DNA of 64,000 bases from NCBI GenBank assembly GCA_964437465.1, contig CAYTGI010000006.1, positions 1-64,000 on the forward strand, given 5' to 3'. Numbering within the stretch: the stretch's first letter is position 1; the number at the start of each line of letters is the position of its first letter. Origin of the DNA: JAGQLF01 sp964437465. Lineage in GTDB: Bacteria; Patescibacteriota; Dojkabacteria; J137. The notes under the pieces are model-generated. The model was not told the origin of the DNA and searched no databases. It worked only from the letters and a program-made list of their open reading frames with translations. Shown here one piece after another: positions 26,915 to 35,338 of this stretch. The position numbers were made by a program, and so were the translations under genes.

Positions 26915-28354
26915 TGTTTTATCTTTAATTGTAAGCACTCTCGTCGGCTCTATCTGTTCAGCAAAATATCTATCGTGAGAAACAAGAATTATTGCACCTT
27001 CATATTCTCTTAATGCTTGTTCGATTGCTTCTTTTGTCTGAATATCTAAATGATTTGTTGGTTCATCTAAAATTAGACATTGGTATTGGTTTTGAACAAA
27101 GATAGCAAAAGTTAATCTAGCTTTTTGCCCAGGGCTCAAACTTTTTACTGATTGATTTTTAAGTTCATCATCAAAAAGAAATTTATCAAGAATTCCAAAA
27201 GAGCTTCCCCAAGAAGCTTGGGTCATTTTAAAAAAATAGTCTTGCACTTTATCATCAATATTAGAAAAATCATTTTCCTGAGCAAAATATACCCAATCTA
27301 GATTATTACCCCATTTGATTTCTCCTGAATTTTGTTTAAGTTCGCCTACAAGTAATTTTATTAAAGTAGATTTACCTGTTCCATTTGGTCCTAAGAGCCA
27401 AATTTTTTCACTTCCATAAATTTCAAGATTTACATTTTCTAAAACGGTGAATCCTTCATTGTACTCAAACTTAAGATTCTCTATCTGAAGTATTCGTTTT
27501 CCTTGATGAACCGAACCCTTTATATCAAGTCCTTGTAATCTAGTTTCTTCATAAGTTGAGATCTCATTTCGTAAAACTTCTCTTTCAATTCTCTTTTTAG
27601 CAGCTTCTACAGCTTTACCTCTTCTTTTTGCATCACTTATCTTTCTAGCATTTGCTAATAATGTCTCTAATTTCTTTCTCTTTTGTTCTTGAAGATTGTA
27701 TTGTTTTTCTCTATCTTCAATATCCCAAGCTTTTTGTTCTAAGAAACTTTCATAGTTTCCTTTGTAGACTTTTAGAGTTTCTTCATCAATCTCAAAAACA
27801 TGATCAATTGTATTATTCATAAACTCTCTATCGTGAGAGATAATTATGCAAATTCCATCAAAGTGTTTAACAAATTTTTCAAACTCAGTTATCCCTGCTA
27901 TATCTAAATGATTAGTAGGTTCGTCAAGTAATAAGATTGTAGGTTCGTCTAACAAGAGTTTAGTTAAATATAGTTTCATCTTTTGGCCCGGACTTAGAGT
28001 TGAGATATGTTTAAACTCATCTATTTCTCCGAACTCAAGTTTTCCTAAAATCTTATTTACCTTCCAAATTTCACTATAGGGATCGTCAATTAAGCTTTCC
28101 AAATATTCACCAAGGTAATCAATTCCATCTATATTCAGATCAAATTCTTGAGGAAGATATGCAATTTTTTCATTAACTAGATGAATCTCACCAGCAAGGG
28201 GTGTCTCTTCACCAGAGATAATTCTAAGAAGCGTAGTTTTTCCAGTTCCATTAAGACCAACTAATCCAACTTTCTCTTTATTACCAAGAATAAAAGAGAT
28301 ATCCGTAAATAAAGGTCTAGCATATTCCATTGTAAGTTTTTCACCTTTGATCAT
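26897..28354 (-). CDS. ABC-F family ATPase
   Basis: Two ABC ATPase domains in one soluble chain without membrane segments define ABC-F proteins, which act on the ribosome. Walker A motifs are GLNGTGKTT (about residues 33-41) and GPNGTGKST (about 319-327). Both Walker B motifs read LLLDEPTNHLDI or ILDEPTNHLDI. Both signature motifs read LSPGQ rather than LSGGQ. The linker between domains is helical and charged (about 200-260). The subgroup (EttA, Uup or another) is not clear; at 485 residues it is on the short side. Roles in translation regulation are inferred from the family. Confidence 0.93.
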   Translation of the reverse strand: MIKGEKLTMEYARPLFTDISFILGNKEKVGLVGLNGTGKTTLLRIISGEETPLAGEIHLVNEKIAYLPQEFDLNIDGIDYLGEYLESLIDDPYSEIWKVNKILGKLEFGEIDEFKHISTLSPGQKMKLYLTKLLLDEPTILLLDEPTNHLDIAGITEFEKFVKHFDGICIIISHDREFMNNTIDHVFEIDEETLKVYKGNYESFLEQKAWDIEDREKQYNLQEQKRKKLETLLANARKISDAKRRGKAVEAAKKRIEREVLRNEISTYEETRLQGLDIKGSVHQGKRILQIENLKFEYNEGFTVLENVNLEIYGSEKIWLLGPNGTGKSTLIKLLVGELKQNSGEIKWGNNLDWVYFAQENDFSNIDDKVQDYFFKMTQASWGSSFGILDKFLFDDELKNQSVKSLSPGQKARLTFAIFVQNQYQCLILDEPTNHLDIQTKEAIEQALREYEGAIILVSHDRYFAEQIEPTRVLTIKDKTLVDKR

Positions 28355-28404
28355 TGGGAGTTTTTCAGCAAAACATTATCTCACGTTTTACTTAGAGTTG
28401 AGGC

Positions 28405-28938
28405 TTATTTTCTTGACCTACTTCTAAAGAGAAGCTTTTGTTTATCGCTCTCAATAGGAACAAAGTCATCAGCCGCCTCCATAAGCTCCTTATTAGCTGT
28501 TTTTTCAAAAGCGACAACCTCAATTAAACAACCAGCTTGTTGAAGATAAGTTACAACTGGATTAAAGTCACCGTCTCCTGAACAGAGTATTATAGAGTCT
28601 ACTTTAGGAGCTAATCTTACAGCATCCATAGCTATACCTACATCCCAATCTCCTTTCTTAGCTCCACCGAAAAAAGTTTGGAGTGGTTTCTCCTTAGTCT
28701 CAAAACCTGCAGAATTGACTGCATCAAAAAATTCATTTTCCTTCCCATCAGGATCAGCATTTATCACATATGCGATAGCTCTAGTTAGAATTCTATCTTG
28801 AACACAAAAATCTAAAAGATTTTTAAAATTCACTTTTGAGTTAAATAGGTTTTTAGCAGAGTAGTAAAGGTTTTGTACATCTACGAGTACTGCGACTCTT
28901 TGGTTTGGATTTCTTACGATCATGAATAAGTTTAGCAT
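28405..28938 (-). CDS. NYN/LabA-type PIN-like nuclease domain protein
   Basis: The 177-residue protein carries the NYN domain: VAVLVDVQNLYYSAK, GDWDVGIAMDAVRLAPKVD and ILCSGDGDFNPVVTYLQQAG, giving the acidic residues expected for metal binding. NYN proteins are predicted RNases related to PIN domains. Met6 (MIVRNPNQ, 28923) is a plausible alternative start. The ABC-F gene follows at 50 bases on the same strand, so they may be co-transcribed. Confidence 0.88.
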   Translation of the reverse strand: MLNLFMIVRNPNQRVAVLVDVQNLYYSAKNLFNSKVNFKNLLDFCVQDRILTRAIAYVINADPDGKENEFFDAVNSAGFETKEKPLQTFFGGAKKGDWDVGIAMDAVRLAPKVDSIILCSGDGDFNPVVTYLQQAGCLIEVVAFEKTANKELMEAADDFVPIESDKQKLLFRSRSRK

Positions 28939-29024
28939 TAAATAGAAAAATAGGTTTATATGTATGGAATTTTTTTACATGCTACAATCTTTTAATATTT
29001 CATTTCATAACAACTAAAATCGAT

Positions 29025-29288
29025 ATGGACAAATTAAATAAAATATTCACCCAAGCGTTTATAGATTTTTCTGAAAGTGAATTTCTTACTGAGCAAAGAT
29101 CAGTTGGCTTCATTAAATATACATATGAGGAATCTTATGAAATTATTCGAAAGACTATATCTTATCTTAGGGATAATGATATTAAAAAGGGGGATAGAAT
29201 TTTAATTTGGTCTTCAAATAAACCTGAATATCTTTTCTTATTTTTTGCATGCGTACTTGAGGGTATTGTAGTAGTTCCAATGTTTTAG
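29025..29288 (+). pseudogene. Truncated AMP-dependent acyl-CoA synthetase (N-terminal fragment)
   Basis: The 87 residues match the extreme N-terminus of AMP-forming acyl-CoA synthetases (YTYEESYEIIRKTISYLRDN, GDRILIWSSNKPEYLFLFFACVLEGIVVVPM). Family members exceed 450 residues, and all ATP-binding motifs are absent. The frame stops 14 bases before the 3' end of the tRNA-Asn gene. This suggests that a rearrangement or integration at the tRNA removed the remainder. I saw no remainder elsewhere in the window. Confidence 0.75.
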
Positions 29289-29339
29289 AAATTTATTAAT
29301 ACTCCGCCTGCTGGATTCGAACCAGCAACCTACCGGTTA

Positions 29340-29740
29340 CACTTAACCTGTAATTTTCATTACAGCGTGGACTATCTCATCACCATACGATTTCTCATTT
29401 AGGTGTCGGGCGCTCTAGGGTGTAAATCACCTAGTCTCTGAACCTTTTCCATTTTGTTGGAACTTGGCTGCGGATTACCTTAGAATTTCCTTAGGCTTCC
29501 CGCAATTCACCCGATGTTCATTCCTGATTTTCATCAGGAAGCTGCGTGATTCCGCTATGTATTTCCCGATGACAGTTTGAATATACAAGAATGCACTTAT
29601 CTAACTCTGTTTTAACCTTTTGCCAAGATCTTGTTAGCCCTCTTTGTGAAAGCCCAAAATCTTTATTTGCACGATCTTTGTATTTTCTATTGTCAATCTT
29701 TCCCATATATAAAAATGGGGATTAATAATAGCTAGTGAAC
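29340..29740 (-). mobile_element. Group I self-splicing intron in tRNA-Asn
   Basis: The 401-base intron has all four conserved core elements on the minus strand. P is AATTGCGGGAAGCC (29506-29493). Q is AATCCGCAGCCAAG (29476-29463). R contains GGTTCAGAGACTAG (29444-29431). S is GAGATAGTCC (29378-29369). GCGG of P pairs with CCGC of Q (P4), and GACTA of R pairs with TAGTC of S (P7). The sequences resemble the IC3 class of cyanobacterial tRNA-Leu introns. An HNH remnant lies in its 5' half. Confidence 0.92.
29518..29706 (-). pseudogene. Remnant of an intron-encoded HNH homing endonuclease
   Basis: The 62-residue frame DFGLSQRGLTRSWQKVKTEL followed by DKCILVYSNCHREIHSGI matches the C-terminal half of small HNH endonucleases (usual ending CILLCANCHREIHAG). 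The N-terminal zinc Cys pair and the HH motif are missing. One of the remaining Cys positions is Tyr, and an in-frame stop lies just upstream. It is therefore probably inactive, leaving a splicing-competent but no longer mobile intron. Confidence 0.65.
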
Positions 29741-29836
29741 ACAGCCGGTTGCTCTACCGTTGAGCTAAGGCGGATCATTTATGAAATTTAAAAGAGCTGC
29801 TGGAATTATACCAATATGTAGGCAGTTTTAGAAAGT

Positions 29837-30883
29837 TTATTTTTCGTTTAGTAGATAATTTTTAATTATTGGTGAAAAAAGTGATACATTTCTATCCTTT
29901 AATCTTAACAATCCAGTCTCAATTAGAAAATTAGTATCCCAACCACCTTTTATCATTTCTCCATTGGCCACCTTTCTAAGCAAGTTCTCTTGATGCTTTG
30001 TAAGTGAAGAAATTAGTTTTTCTGAAATATTTCTTAAAGCAGGATCTAAACTCACATTCTCAAAAGAATTTAGAGAGCTTGTAAGATATTTCTTGAAAGG
30101 TAAATAGCCACCAGATAGGTTTTGTATTTTGTTTATCTTATTTTTATAAGAGGGACTTAAATATTTTAGTTTTCTTGGAATAAAGCTTTCCGATAATTCT
30201 GTCTCTCTGATATTCATTAAAGATAGTATTACAACTTTTTGAGCAATAAAATTTGCAATTTCCCCATGAGTTTTTTGTTTTATTTTCTTAAACCATTTAG
30301 ATGAGTCCATTGAAAATATAAACTCAATCTTTCCTCTATACCTATCCCTTATAAATTTTAGAAGATTGCTTATAGCTTTAGTATCTTCTGAAAAAAATTC
30401 TTCAGTATCATCTAATATAAAATAAAATTGTTTATGTGGAAAATCCTCTATTAAATTATCTATAGCACTTACTAATTTATCCTTTGACCATTTATCATTA
30501 TCTATTTCAACTGAATTTCTTTTCAATTTTTTTAACCTTTGATATTTATGTAATATTTTTCTATACAAAATCTTTTCAAAAGCAATTGCTCCGGGAGAGT
30601 AGTCTTTTAGCCATATAACTGTTGTATTGCCAGTAGCTTTTTCAATAAGGACTTCGTGAATATCAGTGTAAATAAATTCTATTCTGCTTAGTCTAAGGTG
30701 CCTTCGCCGATATTTAGTGTTAAATGTTAGATATCTTAGTATATGAGTTTTCCCAAATCCAGCTGGAGCTAAAATACAAATGGGGTTTGTGGGCCGGTTC
30801 GTTCTAAATTTGTCAAAGCTAGACATTATTTTGTCAATATTTGACTTGGCATAATTTGAAGGAAATTGCTCCTCTATGTTCAT
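29837..30883 (-). CDS. P-loop ATPase of unknown function (AAA/STAND-like)
   Basis: The 348-residue protein has Walker A APAGFGKTH at residues 39-47, a Walker B-like strand FYFILDDTEEF near 154-164, and a sensor-like strand IEFIFSMDSS. The C-terminal 90 residues look like a winged helix. The layout recalls Orc/Cdc6-like or STAND ATPases, often found in defence or mobile regions. It lies beside the intron-bearing tRNA and is divergent from the heliorhodopsin gene. It is rich in Lys, Ile and Asn compared with neighbours, which could fit horizontal origin. Confidence 0.65.
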   Translation of the reverse strand: MNIEEQFPSNYAKSNIDKIMSSFDKFRTNRPTNPICILAPAGFGKTHILRYLTFNTKYRRRHLRLSRIEFIYTDIHEVLIEKATGNTTVIWLKDYSPGAIAFEKILYRKILHKYQRLKKLKRNSVEIDNDKWSKDKLVSAIDNLIEDFPHKQFYFILDDTEEFFSEDTKAISNLLKFIRDRYRGKIEFIFSMDSSKWFKKIKQKTHGEIANFIAQKVVILSLMNIRETELSESFIPRKLKYLSPSYKNKINKIQNLSGGYLPFKKYLTSSLNSFENVSLDPALRNISEKLISSLTKHQENLLRKVANGEMIKGGWDTNFLIETGLLRLKDRNVSLFSPIIKNYLLNEK

Positions 30884-30978
30884 TTATAGAGATTATACAC
30901 TGAAGAACTTATTCTGTATAGCTGGATTCCCTTGTCTGTATTGACAGTCGCTTCTTTTTAGCATCAAAGGATAAATAT

Positions 30979-31007
30979 TAGACACCTTAGCTAATTTTAT
31001 CTATTAT
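30979..31007 (+). promoter_or_regulatory. Predicted promoter of the heliorhodopsin gene, leaderless
   Basis: TAGACA (30979-30984) and TATTAT (31002-31007) are separated by 17 bases, each with five of six consensus positions. Only five bases separate the -10 box from the ATG at 31013, so the transcript should start at or next to the start codon. Confidence 0.55.
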
Positions 31008-31012
31008 GAATT

Positions 31013-31816
31013 ATGGCAAGATCATTTCTCAAAGGTAAAGACAAGTTTCATAATATTAGAAAACTAAATATTTTTTTAGGTACAATTCACCTAATTCAAT
31101 CTCTAATTATATTCTCGGTTTCTAACAGTACGTTAGTACAATTCAACTCAGATTACTTTGGCTTACTATCAGGACAAGCTGCTAGGGAATTTGGAAATAA
31201 TTCCCAGGTTCTATTCGAGGTCAGATTAAGTGCATTGGTAGCTTTATTTTTGTTTATCGCAGCTTTAACTCATTTTTTGACTACTTCATCAGGGATAAGG
31301 GAATGGTATGATAAGAATCTTAAAAAGGGGATTGGATATGCAAGGTGGTGGGAGTATGCTTTTAGCTCCTCAATAATGATTGTCATTATCGCTTCTATTG
31401 TGGGAATTACTAACTTCTTTACAATATTAGCTATATTCACCTTAAATGCATTGATGAATATTTTTGGCTTGATAATGGAGAAGACTAATTCTGGGAAGAA
31501 GAAAGATTATGATTGGACCAGCTTTATCTATGGGGTTATAGCCGGGATTGTACCTTGGATAATAATATTTAGCTATTATTTTGGAGCACTTTCATTAGCC
31601 ATTCCAACTGCAGCTTTCCCTCTCGGTGGATATGTGATATGGATACTTGTCATTGATTTTGTATGGTTCTCAGCATTTGCTTTAAATATGTATGCTGGTT
31701 TCAGAAAAATAGGACCGTGGAAAAATTATTTGTATACTGAAGTTGTTTACAGTTTCTTGAGTTTATTCTCTAAATCAATTCTTGCTTGGCAAATCTTCTT
31801 AAATCTACTATCTTAG
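31013..31816 (+). CDS. Heliorhodopsin
   Basis: This seven-helix retinal protein belongs to the inverted heliorhodopsin family. The retinal Schiff-base lysine is Lys254 in LFSKSILAWQIF. The counter-ion Glu114 is in ARWWEYAFSSSIMIVIIASI, a family hallmark. Histidines matching those in the retinal region of the 48C12 protein are His26 (GTIHLIQS) and His87 (ALTHFLT). At 267 residues it is full length. Heliorhodopsins do not pump ions in the studied cases and may sense light or regulate membrane enzymes. No retinal-forming oxygenase is nearby, so retinal would come from elsewhere. The stop overlaps the convergent gene by four bases. Confidence 0.95.
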   Translation: MARSFLKGKDKFHNIRKLNIFLGTIHLIQSLIIFSVSNSTLVQFNSDYFGLLSGQAAREFGNNSQVLFEVRLSALVALFLFIAALTHFLTTSSGIREWYDKNLKKGIGYARWWEYAFSSSIMIVIIASIVGITNFFTILAIFTLNALMNIFGLIMEKTNSGKKKDYDWTSFIYGVIAGIVPWIIIFSYYFGALSLAIPTAAFPLGGYVIWILVIDFVWFSAFALNMYAGFRKIGPWKNYLYTEVVYSFLSLFSKSILAWQIFLNLLS

Positions 31817-32211
31817 AATGAATTTTTAAGTTTGTATTCTTTGTTTAACTGTATCAGGTATCCTATCCCACCAATAGAGAAGAGAAGAAAGAATATACCA
31901 AGTCCAGCTAATAGAAAAGAAGTATTTTCTAAAAGTGTAGGTGAGTTATCATCTTGATTAATACTAGTACTCATACCAGCAACTCTTCCATTGTCACTAA
32001 CCTGTACGTCAGAATTTTCTTCATCTCTATCAAATATTTGACTAATTGCTTCTATAGGTTCTTGCAATGCTTCTGGATCAGATTTATGAAGAGTAATTAC
32101 CTGTGCTGGAATAACCAAAAACACCATAACAGTTATTATTATAACTAATATTTTGGGAACGCTTATATCTATAAGTGGTTCTTCTAAATGGTATATATGT
32201 GTATGACGCAT
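31813..32211 (-). CDS. Small membrane protein with two helices
   Basis: The 132-residue protein has membrane helices at about 20-40 and 97-120. Between them lies an acidic, Ser/Asn-rich loop of about 55 residues, probably outside the membrane. No family is recognised. It overlaps the heliorhodopsin stop by four bases in convergent orientation. It is upstream of mltG on the same strand, separated by 56 bases. Confidence 0.6.
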   Translation of the reverse strand: MRHTHIYHLEEPLIDISVPKILVIIITVMVFLVIPAQVITLHKSDPEALQEPIEAISQIFDRDEENSDVQVSDNGRVAGMSTSINQDDNSPTLLENTSFLLAGLGIFFLLFSIGGIGYLIQLNKEYKLKNSF

Positions 32212-32267
32212 AAGTAAATATTAATACTAGTATATTAAAACATACTTAAAGTTTTTTTGTTAGATAA

Positions 32268-33338
32268 TTAACAACCTAAATCTCTACAAACTCCTACTAG
32301 ATGTGAGTCATAATCAACATTGAAAAAAGTTTGTCCATCAGGTGTATGGTAGAAAAAGTAAAACTCAGTATCTTTAGGATTTAAAGCAGCATCAATAGAC
32401 TCAATTCTAGGATTATTGATAGGTGTAGGCATTAATCCTGGATAAATGTAAGTATTATAAGGGCTGTCTATCTGCTGATCTACAAGAGTTACACCAGCAT
32501 CACTTTTTCCAGTTATGAAGTTAACAGTTGCGTCAGATTGAAGGGCTATTCCGTCACTCATTCGATTATGGAATACGCTAGAGATTTCTGATCTATCATC
32601 CCAAGCACTTGCCTCTTTCTCTATTACAGAAGCTAAGATTACAGCTTCATATAAATTATTAATATTTCCGCTTGGACTTGAAAAGCTACCTATATTCTCT
32701 TCGACTTTTACCTTAAAGTTTTTAACCATAATTTCAATAATTTGAGCAGTAGTCATACCTTGATCGATTCTATATGTATCTGGATATAAAAAGCCTCTTA
32801 GTGGCTTTCCTTCAGGTAGATAATTATCTAAAAAGCTTCTAATTGACTGATCAGAGAATTGAATCTGTGAAGGGTCCTCAACTAATTCAAAAAACTCTGC
32901 TTCACTGAATTGCGTTAGTTCAGCTAGTTCTGCACCGAGGATAGATGATACATCTTCATATTTAAGTCCTTCTTTAATAGTTACCCATATAGCAGGTTTA
33001 AATGTTCCTTCTTCAAGCGTTGTTATAAGCTCTGGTACGGTGTATCCAGCAGGTATTTCGTATGTACCTACTTTGATATTTGGAGAAACTCTCTCTGTTC
33101 GAAGGTATATCTGAATAGGGATCGTACTATTTATATATCCAGCTTCACTTAAATAGTTAACTACGTCTAAAAATGTATCCCCTTCCTCTACAATTAATTC
33201 GAAAGCCTTCGAATTAAACTCTCCATTTATTGAGTTTTTATACCAGTTGTTAATACTAAAGAATGCTAAAAGAAATATTCCAAGTATTAGTCCTATTATT
33301 AATAATAAATTTGATCTTTTTTTCTTTTTTTCTTCCAT
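32268..33338 (-). CDS. mltG: Endolytic murein transglycosylase MltG (YceG-like)
   Basis: MltG cuts nascent glycan strands at the inner membrane. A membrane helix (residues 9-27) precedes a LysM-like segment (VEEGDTFLDVVNYLSEAGYI). The YceG domain has the catalytic Glu in VIEKEASAWDDRSEISSVFHNRM, followed by LQSDATVNF and SPYNTYIYPGLMPTPINNP. At 356 residues the length fits the family. The start codon directly abuts the end of ruvX upstream, in the mltG-ruvX arrangement common in bacteria. Confidence 0.95.
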   Translation of the reverse strand: MEEKKKKRSNLLLIIGLILGIFLLAFFSINNWYKNSINGEFNSKAFELIVEEGDTFLDVVNYLSEAGYINSTIPIQIYLRTERVSPNIKVGTYEIPAGYTVPELITTLEEGTFKPAIWVTIKEGLKYEDVSSILGAELAELTQFSEAEFFELVEDPSQIQFSDQSIRSFLDNYLPEGKPLRGFLYPDTYRIDQGMTTAQIIEIMVKNFKVKVEENIGSFSSPSGNINNLYEAVILASVIEKEASAWDDRSEISSVFHNRMSDGIALQSDATVNFITGKSDAGVTLVDQQIDSPYNTYIYPGLMPTPINNPRIESIDAALNPKDTEFYFFYHTPDGQTFFNVDYDSHLVGVCRDLGC

Positions 33339-33748
33339 TATGAATTTTTTGAATCTAAATATTCTTGCAGCATTATTCTTGCAGCTTCTCCATCTATATT
33401 TTTTCTCTTAAACCTCATTGTCTTTGAACTTTCTCTTGCTAAAGATGAGGTCATAGATTCATCAACTGCCTCTATAATGATATCAGAAAATTTCTTTTCT
33501 AGTTTTTGAGAAAAATCTTCTATTCGTTTAGAAAAAGGAGAATGAGTTCCGTCGAAATTATATGGAATACCGATTATGATCTTTTCTATTTCTTCTTGTT
33601 CAATAAGCTCAACTAACTTGGCTAGTGCTTCTTCCTCATTTTTAACCTTCATTAGTGGAAGTCTAGAAGCAATTAGTTGAGATTCATCTGAAAGTGCAAG
33701 ACCAAACTTTTTCGTTCCGTAATCGATTGATAATATTTTTTTGCTCAT
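33338..33748 (-). CDS. ruvX: RuvX/YqgF-type nuclease
   Basis: This RNase H-fold protein is a putative Holliday junction resolvase also implicated in 16S rRNA end processing. It begins ILSIDYGTKKFGLALSD, with the first catalytic Asp, and contains IIIGIPYNFDGTHSPFSKRI and AVDESMTSSLA. At 136 residues it is typical. It overlaps the amidase gene upstream by four bases (ATGA) and touches mltG downstream, so the three form an operon. Confidence 0.93.
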   Translation of the reverse strand: MSKKILSIDYGTKKFGLALSDESQLIASRLPLMKVKNEEEALAKLVELIEQEEIEKIIIGIPYNFDGTHSPFSKRIEDFSQKLEKKFSDIIIEAVDESMTSSLARESSKTMRFKRKNIDGEAARIMLQEYLDSKNS

Positions 33749-34599
33749 GTACCTCGAATAAAGTTAACCAAAACTTCCCACCAGTTTTCTTTTACTTCTT
33801 CCTCTTTTTCTTCAGGTTCTTCTTGCGCCAATTCTTCAAGCTCTTTAACTCTTCCTTTTAGTTTACTATTTTCTTCTTCTAATTGCTTTTTTTGGTCTTT
33901 AAGTTTTGTAGTTAACTTTTTAAGATCATTTACTTCAAAAGGTGTATCTGCATAAGATTTAACTAAACTTTGAAGTTTTTCATTCTTATCTTTAATGATC
34001 TTATTATCATTTTCCAAGTCAGAGTTCTTCTCCTCTAAAGAGTTAACTCTTTCTTCTAGGCTAGCTATTTTTTCGTTAAGTTCTTTCACAACCATAGGAT
34101 CATCTGATTTTGTTTTAGCTATTTCAATCAGCTTATCAAGATCAACTCCATCTCCGGGACATCTTGATCTTGTTACTGAATTTATTTGATTATGACCTAT
34201 TATGTGATTTCGATCCAGTGGAATCTGGTATTTACTGCATAGCATTGCAATTAGCTCTCCTGAAGCCTCGTACATTTCTTTAGTCCATTTCTCTCCAGTA
34301 AACCCTTCATGTTCAATTCCAATTGTGTAAAGATTAGGGTTAATTCTAGGTTTTAGTAAGGCCCATCTTGGTTGATTTACACCCCCTGCGTGCCAGGCGG
34401 TGTCTTCATCAGCTACAAACTGCCAGATTACTCCGTTTTTCCCGACCATGTAGTGGGCAGAAGCGTTAGAAGCACTATTGTTAAACCACTCGTATGCACC
34501 ATTAAGCCAGCCTTCTGCAATATGTACCACTATTGCTTCAGGTTTATATCCAAACCGTCCGTTAGATAAATTTTTAACAGGTTTCCATACTATATCCAT
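33745..34599 (-). CDS. N-acetylmuramoyl-L-alanine amidase (Amidase_2) with coiled coil
   Basis: A T7-lysozyme/AmpD-like zinc amidase domain fills residues 1-165. Zinc ligands are visible as VVHIAEG near the start, and a second His plus Cys in IIGHNQINSVTRSRCPGDG. A long coiled coil follows (about 175-262) and ends in an acidic stretch and an aromatic tail (ENWWEVLVNFI). No signal peptide is present, as in the amidase at 14.5-15.6 kb. The closing amphipathic tail might bind membrane or a partner. It is the first gene of the ruvX-mltG operon. Confidence 0.88.
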   Translation of the reverse strand: MDIVWKPVKNLSNGRFGYKPEAIVVHIAEGWLNGAYEWFNNSASNASAHYMVGKNGVIWQFVADEDTAWHAGGVNQPRWALLKPRINPNLYTIGIEHEGFTGEKWTKEMYEASGELIAMLCSKYQIPLDRNHIIGHNQINSVTRSRCPGDGVDLDKLIEIAKTKSDDPMVVKELNEKIASLEERVNSLEEKNSDLENDNKIIKDKNEKLQSLVKSYADTPFEVNDLKKLTTKLKDQKKQLEEENSKLKGRVKELEELAQEEPEEKEEEVKENWWEVLVNFIRGT

Positions 34600-34663
34600 A
34601 TATTGAGATTTTTCAAACCTTTTGGATTATATCAGGAAAACCCAAATATGCTAAACTGTCTTA

Positions 34664-35338
34664 GTGAAAAAGCTTTTTTTAAGCATTTTCTTCCCCAAAT
34701 TTTGCTTTATTTGTTCAAAAAAAGGTTCCCACTTATGCAATAGATGTACCTTGAGGTACTTAGATTTCCCAATGGTGCAATATTGTCATGTTTGTAGTGG
34801 GGAAGTTAGGTTGGGGTTTGTACATAAAGAATGCTCCTCAAAAACTAATCTTGACGGATTGATTTTCGTATCAGTATATAACAGATTGGTCAGAGATCTT
34901 ATTCATAAAGGTAAGTACAGTAAAGAATTTTCAATCTTTGAGGATTTGGGCATTATTATGAAACAGTTTGTAGAAAAATATTACTCATTTGATAATGTTT
35001 TGATATCATTTGTACCATCACATAGGTCAAAAGAAAGAATACGTGGTTTTAATCAAGCTAAAATCTTAGCCAATGCTTTTTCTAATGGTGCTGAAATAGA
35101 GCTAATTAAGAGAATAAAAAAGACAAAAACTCAGGTTGGAATGACAGAAGAGGAGAGAGCTAATAATTTAAAGGATGCTTTTAAACTTGAGAAATTTCAA
35201 TTAGGCAATGATGTAATTATCATTGATGATGTCTTTACTACTGGTTCAACACTTGAAGAGTGTGCAAAATTAATTAAATCTAAGTACCCTAAAATGAAGG
35301 TATATGGCCTAACATTTGCAAAGACTAGAATAGTATAG
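34664..35338 (+). CDS. comFC: ComF-family phosphoribosyltransferase-like protein
   Basis: This ComFC-like protein is linked to DNA uptake in competent bacteria. The N-terminal zinc-finger cysteines are CFICSKKGSHLCNRC and YCHVCSGE. The C-terminal phosphoribosyltransferase domain has the PRPP-binding loop VIIIDDVFTTGSTLEECA. The conserved RGFNQAKILA segment is also present. The start is GTG at 34664. At 224 residues it is full length. It converges with the decayed patatin gene, overlapping it by 14 bases. Confidence 0.93.
   Translation: MKKLFLSIFFPKFCFICSKKGSHLCNRCTLRYLDFPMVQYCHVCSGEVRLGFVHKECSSKTNLDGLIFVSVYNRLVRDLIHKGKYSKEFSIFEDLGIIMKQFVEKYYSFDNVLISFVPSHRSKERIRGFNQAKILANAFSNGAEIELIKRIKKTKTQVGMTEEERANNLKDAFKLEKFQLGNDVIIIDDVFTTGSTLEECAKLIKSKYPKMKVYGLTFAKTRIV

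Larger units (their letters stand above)
29302..29774 (-). tRNA. tRNA-Asn(GUU), interrupted by a group I intron
   Basis: The 5' exon is 29774-29741 and the 3' exon 29339-29302. Joined, they give a 72-base cloverleaf with a perfect acceptor stem TCCGCCT/AGGCGGA, D arm with GCTC/GAGC, anticodon stem ACCGG/CCGGT around loop CTGTTAA (anticodon GTT), and T arm with loop TTCGAAT. CCA is not encoded. The intron splits the anticodon after its second base. The last exon base is T and the last intron base is G, as group I splicing requires. Confidence 0.92.
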
